From Aeromicrobium sp. 9AM (GTDB lineage Bacteria > Actinomycetota > Actinomycetes > Propionibacteriales > Nocardioidaceae): a stretch of 64,000 nt of DNA. The notes below the pieces were generated by a model. That model did not search any database and was not told where the DNA came from. It saw only the letters and a program-made list of their open reading frames with translations. The stretch spans positions 1,783,458-1,847,457 of the forward strand of contig NZ_LR733304.1 of NCBI RefSeq assembly GCF_902506105.1. Reading direction: 5' to 3'. The translations under genes and the position numbers were made by a program. This document shows positions 39,465-47,966 of the stretch, in pieces; within the stretch, counting starts at the first letter, position 1; every line of letters starts with the position of its first letter.

Positions 39465-40904
39465 TCAGGCCTGCTGGCGACGGCGTGCGCCGTAGATGAC
39501 TGCGCCACCCGCAGCGACGAGGACTCCGCCGGCTGCAAGCAGACCGAGGTTCGAGCCACCGGTGTCCGGCAGTGCGTCGTCGTCGCAGTCGTCCGAGGCT
39601 GCCTTGAACTGCGTCGCGCTCAGCTGACCGGTGACGCTCGCGCCGGTGAGGCCCGTGGTGAGGAGTCCGTCGAGGGCTCCGGCCGTGGCCACCGCGTCGA
39701 GGTCGGTGTTGCCCGTGATCGCGTTGGTGCTGGCGACCGCGTCGAGGTCGAGGCTGGCAACCGCGCCGCCGTCGGTCTCGGTGCCCGTGGCCAGGAGACC
39801 GGCGACGCCGACCGAGTTGGGGCTGGCGACCGCGTCGATGTCCAGGTTGGACTCGATGAGCTCACCGTCGGTGGCCGAGGTGGTGGCACCCGCCGTGGAG
39901 GCGCCGCCTGTGACGGCTTCGAGTCCGGCGACACCCACAGAGTTGTTGGCGGCGAGCGCATCGATGTCGAGGCCTGCGGCAACTTCACCGTCAGTCTCGG
40001 TGCCGGTCGTGCTGGTCACGGCCTCGAGACCCGCGACGCCCACCGAGTTGACGGTGGCGACGGCGACACCGTCGAGGTCGGAGGTGACGAGCTCGCCCTG
40101 GGTCTGCGTGCCGGTGACGGCCTCGAGGCCGGTCGTGCCGTCGACGTCGGTGGCGATCGAGTTGGTCGCGGCGACGGCGTCGAGGTCGAGGCCGGCGGCG
40201 ACTTCGCCGTCAGCGTCGGTGCCAGTGGTGCTGGTGGCGATGATGCCGTCCAGCGCGACGGAGTTGGTGGAGGCGACCGCGTCGATGTCGAGGTCGGTCT
40301 CGACGAGCTCGCCGTCGGTCTCGGTGCCGGTGGCGATCGTGCCGCTCTCGTTGGCGCCGACGTCGGTCGCGATCGAGTTGGTGGAGGCGACAGCGTCGAT
40401 GTCGAGCGCGTCCGCGTCGGCGTCGTCACCGAGCACCAGACCACCCTGGGTGTTCTGGCTCGTTGCGAGGACACCGTCGGTGACCGTCGAGTTGGTGCTC
40501 GCCACGGCGTCGATGTCGAGGTTCTGGGTGACCAGGTTGCCGTCGGTCTCGGTGCCGGTCGTGAGCTGACCCGCGGTGGAGTTGATCGCGTTGGGGCTGG
40601 CGACCGCGACACCGTCGAGGTTGAGGACGAGGTTGCCGTCGACCTGCGTGTCGGCGTCGGTGTCCGTGTCGGTCGCCGTGGCGTCGACAGCATCGACGTC
40701 GGTCGAGTCGACGTCCGCGTTGGTGTCGGCGTCTACATCGGCGTCAGTGTCCGTGTCGGCGCTGGTGTCAGCGCTGTCGTCGACGCAGCTCGAGGCGGTC
40801 GCGAAGCTGGCCGGGGCAGCGCTCGCGCTGCCGGCGAAGCCGATCGACGTGCCGGAAGCCAGGACCAAGGTTCCGAGCGCCATGGTGGCTTTGCGGATCT
40901 TCAT
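39465..40904 (-). CDS. LPXTG-anchored acidic repeat surface protein
   Basis: 479-residue secreted protein. A signal peptide covers residues about 1-29 (ending GFAGSASA). A Thr/Asp-rich stretch (DTDADVDADTNADVDS) follows, then nine degenerate repeats of about 35-40 residues built on (E/G)LV..LDIDAVASTNSV..(D/A)G..A.T...T(D/E)TDG. The C-terminus has the sortase motif LPDTG, a hydrophobic helix and RRRQQA. Only two Cys occur, before and after the repeats. The ATG at 40904 has GAGG at 6 nt. It is very acidic and almost lacks Lys. No sortase gene is in the window. Function unknown; probably a cell-wall stalk or adhesin. Confidence 0.88.
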   Translation of the reverse strand: MKIRKATMALGTLVLASGTSIGFAGSASAAPASFATASSCVDDSADTSADTDTDADVDADTNADVDSTDVDAVDATATDTDTDADTQVDGNLVLNLDGVAVASPNAINSTAGQLTTGTETDGNLVTQNLDIDAVASTNSTVTDGVLATSQNTQGGLVLGDDADADALDIDAVASTNSIATDVGANESGTIATGTETDGELVETDLDIDAVASTNSVALDGIIATSTTGTDADGEVAAGLDLDAVAATNSIATDVDGTTGLEAVTGTQTQGELVTSDLDGVAVATVNSVGVAGLEAVTSTTGTETDGEVAAGLDIDALAANNSVGVAGLEAVTGGASTAGATTSATDGELIESNLDIDAVASPNSVGVAGLLATGTETDGGAVASLDLDAVASTNAITGNTDLDAVATAGALDGLLTTGLTGASVTGQLSATQFKAASDDCDDDALPDTGGSNLGLLAAGGVLVAAGGAVIYGARRRQQA

Positions 40905-41107
40905 GCGATTCCTCGTCATTTCTGCGTGTTCACGGGAGTACAAAGGCTGCGTGCGTTGTCGTGCTTTGCGCCCTACGTCATTGGGCAACACGAGCGCTTG
41001 AAAATTACCACACCAAGCCCCCGTGCCGAGACATTTTGTCGCTTCGCGCCGACCGGAGTCGTCAAGAAGCTCGTCTCTCAAAGAACAACGATCGTCGCCG
41101 CACGGGG

Positions 41108-41875
41108 TTATTGGGTCGCGGAGACGATTTCGACCTGCTGGGCGACCTGCACCTGGATCCCCTTCTCGAGCGCGGCCAGGCGTTGGAAGAGCTCCACCGG
41201 ACGGTCGCCGAGCTGGAAGAAGAATGCCTTCTGCTCGTCGATCTTCTTGGCGCCGTCCTTCGTCATCGAGATGATGTCGTTCGCGTAGGTCACGAGGTCG
41301 AGCTGCAGCAGCTCCGAGCCCTTGGGCGTGTCCAGTTTCTTCAGGCGCTTGCGCGCCTTCTCGTACGCCGGAAGCACACGCTCCCGCAACGGGTCTCCGG
41401 TGAGGACGGGATCGTCGCCCAGCAGGGTGCCGGGGCGTAGCCCGACGAGCTTCTTGCCGGCTGCGATGAACTTGGACGTGGGGATCGCCCTGCTCCGAAG
41501 GTAGGCCTCGAGGGTCGTGAGGGGCGCCAGCGCGGCCTCCCGGCGATCGTCTGCACCCTGGTAGTCGTCGCTGTGCTCCCGGCCGTACGAGGTGGTCCCG
41601 CCGGCCTGCAGCCGAGGCGCGTCGGCGATCCGGTCCTTCGCCAGCTTCAACAGCTGGGGGTAGCCGTCTTGATCCGCGTCGTGTTTGCTCTTGAGCTCCG
41701 CGGCTGCCTTCACGACGTACCGCTGGAGGGACGCATCGAAACGCTGAGCCACCCGGTCGGCCGCGTCGATCTCGTCGCGCTGCTCGGGCGACTTGGCGAC
41801 GACGGCGCTCAGTCCGGTGAGGATGAGACCGATGACGAATGTCGCCAGCACGGCGAGTCGCAGACGAGACCTCAT
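41108..41875 (-). CDS. Secreted or membrane-anchored protein of unknown function
   Basis: 255-residue protein. One hydrophobic segment (residues about 5-27, LRLAVLATFVIGLILTGLSAVVA) acts as a signal anchor; the rest is hydrophilic, mostly helical, with KSKHDADQDGYPQLLKLAKDRI (a DxDxDG-like calcium-loop resemblance) and a C-terminal helix QVAQQVEIVSATQ. The ATG at 41873-41875 follows CTGGAGTC, a closely spaced ribosome-binding site. It lies 64 bp after the TAP-type hydrolase gene on the same strand. I do not recognise a family. Confidence 0.65.
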   Translation of the reverse strand: MRSRLRLAVLATFVIGLILTGLSAVVAKSPEQRDEIDAADRVAQRFDASLQRYVVKAAAELKSKHDADQDGYPQLLKLAKDRIADAPRLQAGGTTSYGREHSDDYQGADDRREAALAPLTTLEAYLRSRAIPTSKFIAAGKKLVGLRPGTLLGDDPVLTGDPLRERVLPAYEKARKRLKKLDTPKGSELLQLDLVTYANDIISMTKDGAKKIDEQKAFFFQLGDRPVELFQRLAALEKGIQVQVAQQVEIVSATQ

Positions 41876-41939
41876 GACTCCAGTGTGCTGTGAGGCCGGG
41901 TCGCCGCGTCGCGGTGGTCCCGAACGCTGCACTCCACGT

Positions 41940-43466
41940 TCAGTGGGTGTCATCACACGTGACCGGTCCGGTTGGCTCCTCGTGGAACGCCAGGTAGCGG
42001 TCGACGACCCGGTCGATGCACGCGCTGCCAACGCCGTAGCCCGTGTGCCCGTCGCCCTTGCGGGTCACCAGGATCCCCGACGACAAGTCCTTGGCGAGCG
42101 TCTCCGCCCACCTGTAGGGCGTTGCGGGATCCCTCGTCGAGCCGATCACCACGATGGGGCCGGCTCCCTCGGCACGGACGGCGCGTTGGGGATGCTCCGA
42201 CTTCGCCGGCCAGTTCTGGCACTCGGCCGCGGACCACGCCATGACGCCCCCGAACACGGGCGACACCTTGCGGTAGTCGGGCAGGAGCTTCGAGATCTGT
42301 CCGTCGCCGGGTGCCTTGGGAAAGTCCAGGCAGCGGATCGCGTAGAACGACTGCGCACCGTTGTCGCGATAGGTGCCGTCCTGGCGCCGTCCGTAGTACT
42401 GGTCACTCAACGTCAACAGAATGCTGCCGTCGCCGAACCCCGCCCTGACGAGTCCGGTCGTCAGGACCGTCCAGCTGTCGGGGTCGTACATGGCGTAGGC
42501 GATGCCGTAGATCGCCGCGCCCTCGGTCAGCTTGCGGTCGAACCGGGTCTTGATCGGCGTCTTCTCCAGGCTGGCGAGCAGCTCGACGATGTTGTCGTTC
42601 GCGTCCTTCTGGTCATCGCCGAGCGGGCAGTTGCCGTCCTCGAGGCATGACGCGATGTAGGCCTTCAGCTCACGCTGGAAGCTCTTGGCCTGGTCGAAGC
42701 CCTGGCGCTCCTTGCGACGCGAAGGATCGACAGCCCCGTCGAGGACCATCGCCCCGGCCCGCCGCGGGAACAGGTCGGCGTACGTCGCCCCGAGCTGCGT
42801 GCCGTACGAGGCGCCGTAGTAGTCGAGCTTCTTCTGCCCCATCAGGGCGCGCAGCACGTCGAGGTCCCGCGCCGCCTCGTCCGTGGAGACGTGTGACGCG
42901 AGGGCGCCGGAGTTCTTGACGCACGCCTTGCCGAGAGCGCGGAACCCGTTCCCGAGCTTGTCGACCAGCTTGAGCGTGTCGGGATCAGGATCCAGCGCGA
43001 TGAGCTTGTCGAATGTCGCGTCCGACTCGCAGGTCACCGGGTCGCTCTGCCCGACGCCGCGCGGGTCGAAGCCGACGATGTCCCGGTCACGAAGCACCTC
43101 GTCGGAGGTCAGCGAGGCGAACGTGTTGACGAATCCGACCCCTGACCCGCCGGGGCCGCCCGGGTTGACGAAGATCCGTCCCTCGGCCTTGCCGGACGTC
43201 GCGGGACGCAGCTTGACCCGAAGGCGAATGGTCTCGCCGGCCGGCTTGTCGTAGTCGAGTGGCACCCGCACCCAGGTGCAGAGAGACCCGGCGCACGGCG
43301 TCCAGTCCAGCTTCTGGTCGTAGAAGCGTGTGAGCCCCGCTGGCGCCTTCTCGCCGGTGGCAACCGGGATGAGACTCGCGTCGTCCTCGCGACTGTTGAC
43401 GTACGCCGCCACGATGAGCACCCCGACCATCATGGCGGCGATGCCGATGCTGATGCGGGCGAGCAC
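41940..43466 (-). CDS. Secreted alpha/beta hydrolase, tripeptidyl aminopeptidase type
   Basis: 508-residue exported hydrolase. An N-terminal membrane helix (ISIGIAAMMVGVLIVAAYV) is followed by the alpha/beta hydrolase fold with NPGGPGGSG (oxyanion), the elbow YYGASYGTQLGATYADLFP (GxSxG as GASYG) and a TAP-like C-terminal domain (GPIVVIGSTRDPATPYRWA and a His in KGDGHTGYG). This matches Streptomyces SlpD/SlpE and mycobacterial lipoprotein peptidases. The GTG at 43464-43466 with GGAAGG about 11 nt upstream is chosen; a GTG at 43526 would add 20 basic residues and is possible. Confidence 0.85.
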   Translation of the reverse strand: MLARISIGIAAMMVGVLIVAAYVNSREDDASLIPVATGEKAPAGLTRFYDQKLDWTPCAGSLCTWVRVPLDYDKPAGETIRLRVKLRPATSGKAEGRIFVNPGGPGGSGVGFVNTFASLTSDEVLRDRDIVGFDPRGVGQSDPVTCESDATFDKLIALDPDPDTLKLVDKLGNGFRALGKACVKNSGALASHVSTDEAARDLDVLRALMGQKKLDYYGASYGTQLGATYADLFPRRAGAMVLDGAVDPSRRKERQGFDQAKSFQRELKAYIASCLEDGNCPLGDDQKDANDNIVELLASLEKTPIKTRFDRKLTEGAAIYGIAYAMYDPDSWTVLTTGLVRAGFGDGSILLTLSDQYYGRRQDGTYRDNGAQSFYAIRCLDFPKAPGDGQISKLLPDYRKVSPVFGGVMAWSAAECQNWPAKSEHPQRAVRAEGAGPIVVIGSTRDPATPYRWAETLAKDLSSGILVTRKGDGHTGYGVGSACIDRVVDRYLAFHEEPTGPVTCDDTH

Positions 43467-43564
43467 GGGTGGCGGGACCTTCCTGGTACGACGTGGGGCG
43501 AGGACCAGCCTAGGGCGTGGGTGCACGCAACCGTTCGCGACGCTCGTGACGCCAGGCATTCAGA

Positions 43565-43609
43565 ACGACGTAGGACCCGGAGCAAAGAGCACTCCGGGTC
43601 CTACGTCGT
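43565..43609 (-). terminator. Perfect hairpin downstream of tRNA-Ala
   Basis: 18-nt perfect arms (43565-43582 and 43592-43609) around a 9-nt loop, immediately 3' of tRNA-Ala on the minus strand. Four T residues follow it on the plus strand. It probably terminates the tRNA transcript. Confidence 0.75.
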
Positions 43610-43613
43610 TTTG

Positions 43614-43686
43614 TGGAGCATAGGAGATTCGAACTCCTGACCTCTTCCATGCCATGGAAGCGCGCTACCAACTGCGCCAATGCCCC
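43614..43686 (-). tRNA. tRNA-Ala(GGC)
   Basis: 73 nt that fold into a full cloverleaf: acceptor GGGGCAT/ATGCTCC with discriminator A, D-arm GCGC/GCGC, anticodon stem CTTCC/GGAAG with the loop ATGGCAT (anticodon GGC, reading GCC and GCT), and a T-arm AGGAG/CTCCT with TTCGAAT. The CCA end is not encoded. Confidence 0.97.
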
Positions 43687-43750
43687 GCTGCAGCCCGTGT
43701 GTTGGGCCTCGCCAATGTTAGCCGCTGACCCCACGCATGCCCAAACCGGG

Positions 43751-44398
43751 TCACTCGTCGTCCGAGAGCACCGGCTCCGGCAGCGTCCCGGCGTTCCACT
43801 CCGTGAGGCGCCACTGGGACCAGTCCTTGTGGCTCGACTCCTCGAGCACCGACCACGCACAGTTGCCGAGGCCGCCGAACGTGCCCCAGTGCGCCTCGGG
43901 GATGTCGAGGAACGCGCATGCGCCCGTGCGCAGGACGGCTCCGTGCGCGACGACGACCATGACGCCTTCGGGCGGCACGTCGTCGAGCAGGTCGTGCAGG
44001 GCAGCGGCGAACCTGTCCCCCGCCTGCCGGTGCGTCTCGCTGCCGGGGATCTGGGTCTCGTCACCCTCGACCCACGCCTGCATGCCGTCGGGAAACTTCT
44101 TCCACGCCTCCCGCCACGTGAGCCCTTCGCGCTCGCCGAAGTTGAGCTCCCGCAGGCGTGGATCGAGCTCGACCTCGGTGCCGGTCAGGTCACCCAGCAT
44201 CCGTGCCGTGTCGGCGGCGCGTACGAGATCCGAGCTGACGATGCGGTCCGGCCTGAGGGCGGCAAGCCGCGCTGCCGCAGCCCTGGCCTGCTCCTTGCCC
44301 ACCTCGTCGAGCGGGATGTCGCTCTGGCCCTGGACGCGTCCCTCGACGTTCCACTGCGTGCGACCGTGGCGCCAGAGGATCACCTGGCGAGTCGTCAT
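43751..44398 (-). CDS. Histidine phosphatase family protein
   Basis: 215-residue phosphoglycerate-mutase-like phosphatase. The catalytic RHG motif is LWRHGRTQWNVEGRVQGQSD; the second active-site region is VVAHGAVLRTGAC, with a Glu in ELNFGEREGLTW. The ATG overlaps the rsfS stop (ATGA). In mycobacteria the gene in this position is the glucosyl-3-phosphoglycerate phosphatase gpgP-like gene next to rsfS-nadD. That specific activity is a possibility, not shown here. Confidence 0.9.
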   Translation of the reverse strand: MTTRQVILWRHGRTQWNVEGRVQGQSDIPLDEVGKEQARAAAARLAALRPDRIVSSDLVRAADTARMLGDLTGTEVELDPRLRELNFGEREGLTWREAWKKFPDGMQAWVEGDETQIPGSETHRQAGDRFAAALHDLLDDVPPEGVMVVVAHGAVLRTGACAFLDIPEAHWGTFGGLGNCAWSVLEESSHKDWSQWRLTEWNAGTLPEPVLSDDE

Positions 44399-44748
44399 GA
44401 CAGCGGAACCACCGGGCAGTCGCTCCACAGTCGCTCCAGCGCGTAGAACACCCGCTCGTCCTGGTGCTGGATGTGCACCACGATGTCGGCGAAGTCGAGC
44501 AGGACCCAGCGGCCCTCACGCTCGCCCTCACGGCGTACGGCCTTGGCGCCCAGCTCGATCATGCGCTCCTCGATGGCGTCCTGCACGGCCCTGACCTGGC
44601 GAGGGCTCGACGCGGAGCACAGCAGGAAGACGTCGGTGATGGCCAGGAGCTCGGACACGTCGAACGCGATGATGTCCTGGGCGAGCTTGTCCTCGGCAGC
44701 GGCAGCCGCTGCCTTCGTGAGCTCAACGGCACGTTCGGTCGCAGTCAT
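44395..44748 (-). CDS. rsfS: Ribosome silencing factor RsfS
   Basis: 117-residue RsfS/Iojap protein. It binds ribosomal protein L14 and blocks joining of subunits in starvation. The core is AEDKLAQDIIAFDVSELLAITDVFLLCSASSPRQVRAVQDAIEERM and the end GEREGRWVLLDFADIVVHIQHQDERVFYALERLW, all typical. The ATG at 44746-44748 (MTATERAVELT) is the family start; the longer frame upstream is not homologous. It forms an operon with the downstream phosphatase. Confidence 0.95.
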   Translation of the reverse strand: MTATERAVELTKAAAAAAEDKLAQDIIAFDVSELLAITDVFLLCSASSPRQVRAVQDAIEERMIELGAKAVRREGEREGRWVLLDFADIVVHIQHQDERVFYALERLWSDCPVVPLS

Positions 44749-44824
44749 GCCGAAGCCTTCCTGAAGAGCCAACGATACGACGGCGTCGGCATGACATTCT
44801 GATGGTTCCCTCGCTGGCGCTCGG

Positions 44825-45448
44825 TCATGCAGAGTCTTTCCGGTAGAGCTCGTGCTTGCCGATGTACTGCACGACGCCGTCGGGCACGAGGTACCACACC
44901 GGCTCACCGCGCTCGACGCGCTGACGGCAGTCCGTCGACGAGATGGTCAGGGCGGGGATCTCCACCAGGGTGATGCGGTCCTTCGGCAGGCCCTCGAGCG
45001 ATGAATCGGTGAGCTCGTGGCCCGGCCGAGTACAGCCGACGAAGTGCGCCAGCTTGAACAGCTCCTCGTGGTCCTGCCACGTGAGGAGCGCCGCCATGGC
45101 GTCGGCGCCGGTGATGAAGTAGAGGTCGGCGTCAGGGTGCAACGCCGTGAGCTCACGCAGCGTGTCGATCGTGTAGGTCAGGCCGACGCGGTCGATGTCG
45201 ACGCGGCTGACCTCGAAGCGCGGATTGGCGGCCGTCGCGATGACCGTCATGAGGTAGCGGTGCTCGGCCGGCGACACCTCGCGGTCGGCCTTCTGCCAAG
45301 GCTCGCCCGTCGGCACGAAGATGACCTCGTCGAGGTCGAACCACGACTGCACCTCACTCGCAGCGACGAGGTGGCCGTGGTGGATCGGGTCGAACGTGCC
45401 ACCCATGATGCCGACGCGGCGGCGCTCCGTGCCCTCGCTGCGGGTCAT
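44825..45448 (-). CDS. nadD: Nicotinate-nucleotide adenylyltransferase
   Basis: 207-residue enzyme joining ATP to nicotinate mononucleotide in NAD synthesis. The nucleotidyltransferase signature [23 protein letters not shown] and the C-terminal [24 protein letters not shown] motif (ISST/SxxxR) are intact. It lies between a 47-residue membrane protein gene (5 bp upstream) and rsfS. Confidence 0.96.
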   Translation of the reverse strand: MTRSEGTERRRVGIMGGTFDPIHHGHLVAASEVQSWFDLDEVIFVPTGEPWQKADREVSPAEHRYLMTVIATAANPRFEVSRVDIDRVGLTYTIDTLRELTALHPDADLYFITGADAMAALLTWQDHEELFKLAHFVGCTRPGHELTDSSLEGLPKDRITLVEIPALTISSTDCRQRVERGEPVWYLVPDGVVQYIGKHELYRKDSA

Positions 45449-45453
45449 GCCTT

Positions 45454-45597
45454 TCAGGAGTGCTCGCGACCCTTGCCGAACGACAGCAGACCCAGCACCA
45501 GGACGATCAGGATCGCGAGAGCGATGCCACCAACTGCCCAGGGGTCGATGCCGATGTCGCGAAGGGGCTCTTCGGCCGCCACGAGGTTCGAGAACAT
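45454..45597 (-). CDS. 47-residue single-pass membrane protein
   Basis: Short open frame starting [18 protein letters not shown], then one transmembrane helix ([21 protein letters not shown]) and a basic tail KGREHS. It fits exactly between proA (9 bp upstream) and nadD (5 bp downstream) on the same strand, with GC-rich third positions. I believe a small protein of this kind occurs in the same place in related actinomycetes, which supports it being real. Function unknown. Confidence 0.75.
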   Translation of the reverse strand: MFSNLVAAEEPLRDIGIDPWAVGGIALAILIVLVLGLLSFGKGREHS

Positions 45598-45606
45598 GCC
45601 GCCAAT

Positions 45607-46854
45607 CTATCGCACGTGCCCGGAGCCGGTGACGACGTAGGTCGTCGTCGTCATCTCGGCCAGACCCATCGGACCCCGGGCGTGCAGCTTCTGGGTCGAG
45701 ATGCCGATCTCGGCGCCGAAGCCGAACTCGCCGCCGTCGGTGAAGCGGGTCGACGCGTTGACCATCACGGCGGCGGAGTCGACACCGGTCGTGAACCGTG
45801 ACGAGGCGGCCAGGGACGAGGTGACGATCGCCTCGGTGTGCCCCGAGGAGAACGTACGGATGTGCTCGATCGCGTCGTCGATCGAGTCGACGACCCGGGC
45901 CGAGATGTCGAGCGAGAGGTACTCGGCGGCGTAGTCGTCGTCGGTCGCCGGCACGATGTCGGCCTGGACGGCGCAGAACGACTCGTCGCCGTGGATCGTC
46001 ACGCCCTCGGACTGCAATGCAGCGACGACTCGCGGCAGGAACGCATCGGCGACGGCCTTGTGCACCAGCAGCGACTCGGCCGCGTTGCAGACGCTCGTGC
46101 GATGGGTCTTGGAGTTGAGGACGATGTCCAGAGCCATGTCGAGGTCGGCGTCTGCATCGACGTACACGTGGCAGTTGCCCACGCCGGTCTCGATGACCGG
46201 GACGGTCGAGTCCTCCACGACAGCGCGGATCAGGCCGGCGCCACCGCGCGGGATGACGAGGTCGACGAGGCCGCGAGCCTGCATCAGGTACGTGGCCGAG
46301 GAGCGGTCGTCGGCGGGGATCATCTGGATCGCGTCCGCCGGCAGTCCCGCCTCGGCGAGAGCGCCTCGCATGATCTCGATGATCGCGGCGTTGGAGCGAG
46401 CCGCTGACGCCGAGCCGCGCAGCAGCACGGCGCTGCCGGCCTTGAGGCAGATCCCTGCGGCATCGGCAGTGACGTTGGGCCGGCCCTCGTAGATCATGCC
46501 GATGACACCCATCGGGACACGGATCTGCTGCATGCGCAGACCGTTGGGGAGGGTGGAGCCGCGTACGACCTCGCCGACCGGGTCCGGCAGCGCGGCGATG
46601 TCCCGGAGCCCGTCGGCGAACGCGGCGACGCGCGCCGGGTCGAGGCGCAGCCGGTCGATCACGTTCTCCTCCGTGCCGCCTGCACGAGCGGTCTCGACGT
46701 CGAGCTCGTTGGCCGCGACGATCGTGTCGGTGCCGGCGACGAGTGCCTCCGCCATCGCGCTGAGCGCGGAGTCCTTGCCCGATCTCGGCGTGAGTGCCAG
46801 CGTTGCGGCGGCGACACGGGCGCGGCGCGCTGCGGCGTGGACCTGCTCCTTCAT
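45607..46854 (-). CDS. proA: Gamma-glutamyl phosphate reductase
   Basis: 415-residue aldehyde-dehydrogenase-fold enzyme for the second step of proline synthesis. Seen are [39 protein letters not shown], the catalytic Cys region [15 protein letters not shown], and the end [17 protein letters not shown]. The ATG at 46854 (MKEQVHAAA) is chosen because AGGAG lies 6 nt upstream; an ATG at 46875 lacks this. It follows proB closely, so proB-proA form an operon. Confidence 0.96.
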   Translation of the reverse strand: MKEQVHAAARRARVAAATLALTPRSGKDSALSAMAEALVAGTDTIVAANELDVETARAGGTEENVIDRLRLDPARVAAFADGLRDIAALPDPVGEVVRGSTLPNGLRMQQIRVPMGVIGMIYEGRPNVTADAAGICLKAGSAVLLRGSASAARSNAAIIEIMRGALAEAGLPADAIQMIPADDRSSATYLMQARGLVDLVIPRGGAGLIRAVVEDSTVPVIETGVGNCHVYVDADADLDMALDIVLNSKTHRTSVCNAAESLLVHKAVADAFLPRVVAALQSEGVTIHGDESFCAVQADIVPATDDDYAAEYLSLDISARVVDSIDDAIEHIRTFSSGHTEAIVTSSLAASSRFTTGVDSAAVMVNASTRFTDGGEFGFGAEIGISTQKLHARGPMGLAEMTTTTYVVTGSGHVR

Positions 46855-46877
46855 GCGGCTCTCCTGCGGATTCATCG

Positions 46878-47966
46878 TCAGATCACCATCATGTCGTCCC
46901 GGTGGACGACCTCACGCTCGTACTCGGCCCCGAGCTCGGCGGCCAGTTCGTGCGTCGACCGCCCGAGCAGGCTGGGCAGCTCGGCGCTGTCGTAGTTGAC
47001 GATGCCGCGTGCGATCACGACGTCGTCCGGTCCGATGAGGTCGACGGGGTCGCCGGCCACGAACGTGCCACTGACGCCCGTGATGCCGGCGGGCAGCAGC
47101 GAGGCCTTGCGGACCACCAGGGCCCGCACCGCTCCGGCGTCGAGGTGCACGCCGCCCTTGGTGTTGCTGGCGTGGGCGAGCCACAGGAGCCGGGTCGGCC
47201 GACGGCGTCCGGTGGGATGGAATGTCGTGCCGACCGACTGCCCCTCGAGTGCCGCGGCGGCTTGCGGCGCGGACGTCAGCACGACCGGTATGCCTGCCCC
47301 GGTCGCGATGCGGGCGGCCTCGATCTTGGTGACCATGCCACCGGTGCCGATCGCCGACGCGCTCGGACGGACGATGTCGAGCTCGGCGATGTCGGCCTCA
47401 CCACGGACGTCCGTGACGATGCTGGCGCCGTCGCGCCGCGGATCACCGTCGTAGAGACCGTCGACGTCCGACAGCAGCACCAGCCGGTCGGCGTGGACGA
47501 GATGCGACACGAGCGCCGCGAGCCGGTCGTTGTCGCCGAACCGGATCTCGCTCGTCGCCACGGTGTCGTTCTCGTTGACGATCGGGACGACGCCGAGCTC
47601 CAGCAGCCGCGCGAACGTCTGGTAGGCGTTGCGGTAGTGGCTGCGGCGGGTGACGTCATCGGCCGTCAGCAGCACCTGGCCGACGACGAGCTCGTGCAGG
47701 GCGAACCGCTGGGCGTACCGGGCGATGAGAGCGCCCTGGCCGACGCTCGCCGCAGCCTGCTGGGTCGCCAGGTCGCGAGGGCGGCGCGGCAGCGACAGCG
47801 GCGCGAGACCCGCCGCGATCGCGCCCGAGCTGACCAGGACGATCTCGTCACCACGGGCCCGACCTGCTGCGAGCGCGTCGACCAACGCGTCGACGCGTTC
47901 CCCGTCGAGGCCGCCCTCAGCAGAGCTGAGCGAGGACGAGCCGACCTTGACGACGATCCGGCTCAT
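46878..47966 (-). CDS. proB: Glutamate 5-kinase
   Basis: 362-residue enzyme for the first step of proline synthesis. The amino-acid-kinase domain has [44 protein letters not shown] and [12 protein letters not shown]; a C-terminal PUA domain (about residues 275-355, [25 protein letters not shown]) is present as in E. coli ProB. The start ATG shares a base with the obg stop (TGATG), so it is translationally coupled to obg. Confidence 0.97.
   Translation of the reverse strand: MSRIVVKVGSSSLSSAEGGLDGERVDALVDALAAGRARGDEIVLVSSGAIAAGLAPLSLPRRPRDLATQQAAASVGQGALIARYAQRFALHELVVGQVLLTADDVTRRSHYRNAYQTFARLLELGVVPIVNENDTVATSEIRFGDNDRLAALVSHLVHADRLVLLSDVDGLYDGDPRRDGASIVTDVRGEADIAELDIVRPSASAIGTGGMVTKIEAARIATGAGIPVVLTSAPQAAAALEGQSVGTTFHPTGRRRPTRLLWLAHASNTKGGVHLDAGAVRALVVRKASLLPAGITGVSGTFVAGDPVDLIGPDDVVIARGIVNYDSAELPSLLGRSTHELAAELGAEYEREVVHRDDMMVI

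Noticed and set aside
39438-41288. 616-codon open frame opposite the LPXTG repeat gene
   Set aside because: It is an antisense shadow of a GC-rich repeat. The minus-strand frame has a signal peptide, a sortase motif and a ribosome-binding site, while the plus-strand translation is Arg/Gly/Val-rich without domains.
43614-43686. tRNA-Ala as an integration site for a mobile element
   Set aside because: No integrase gene, no direct repeat of the tRNA 3' end, and ordinary genes on both sides.
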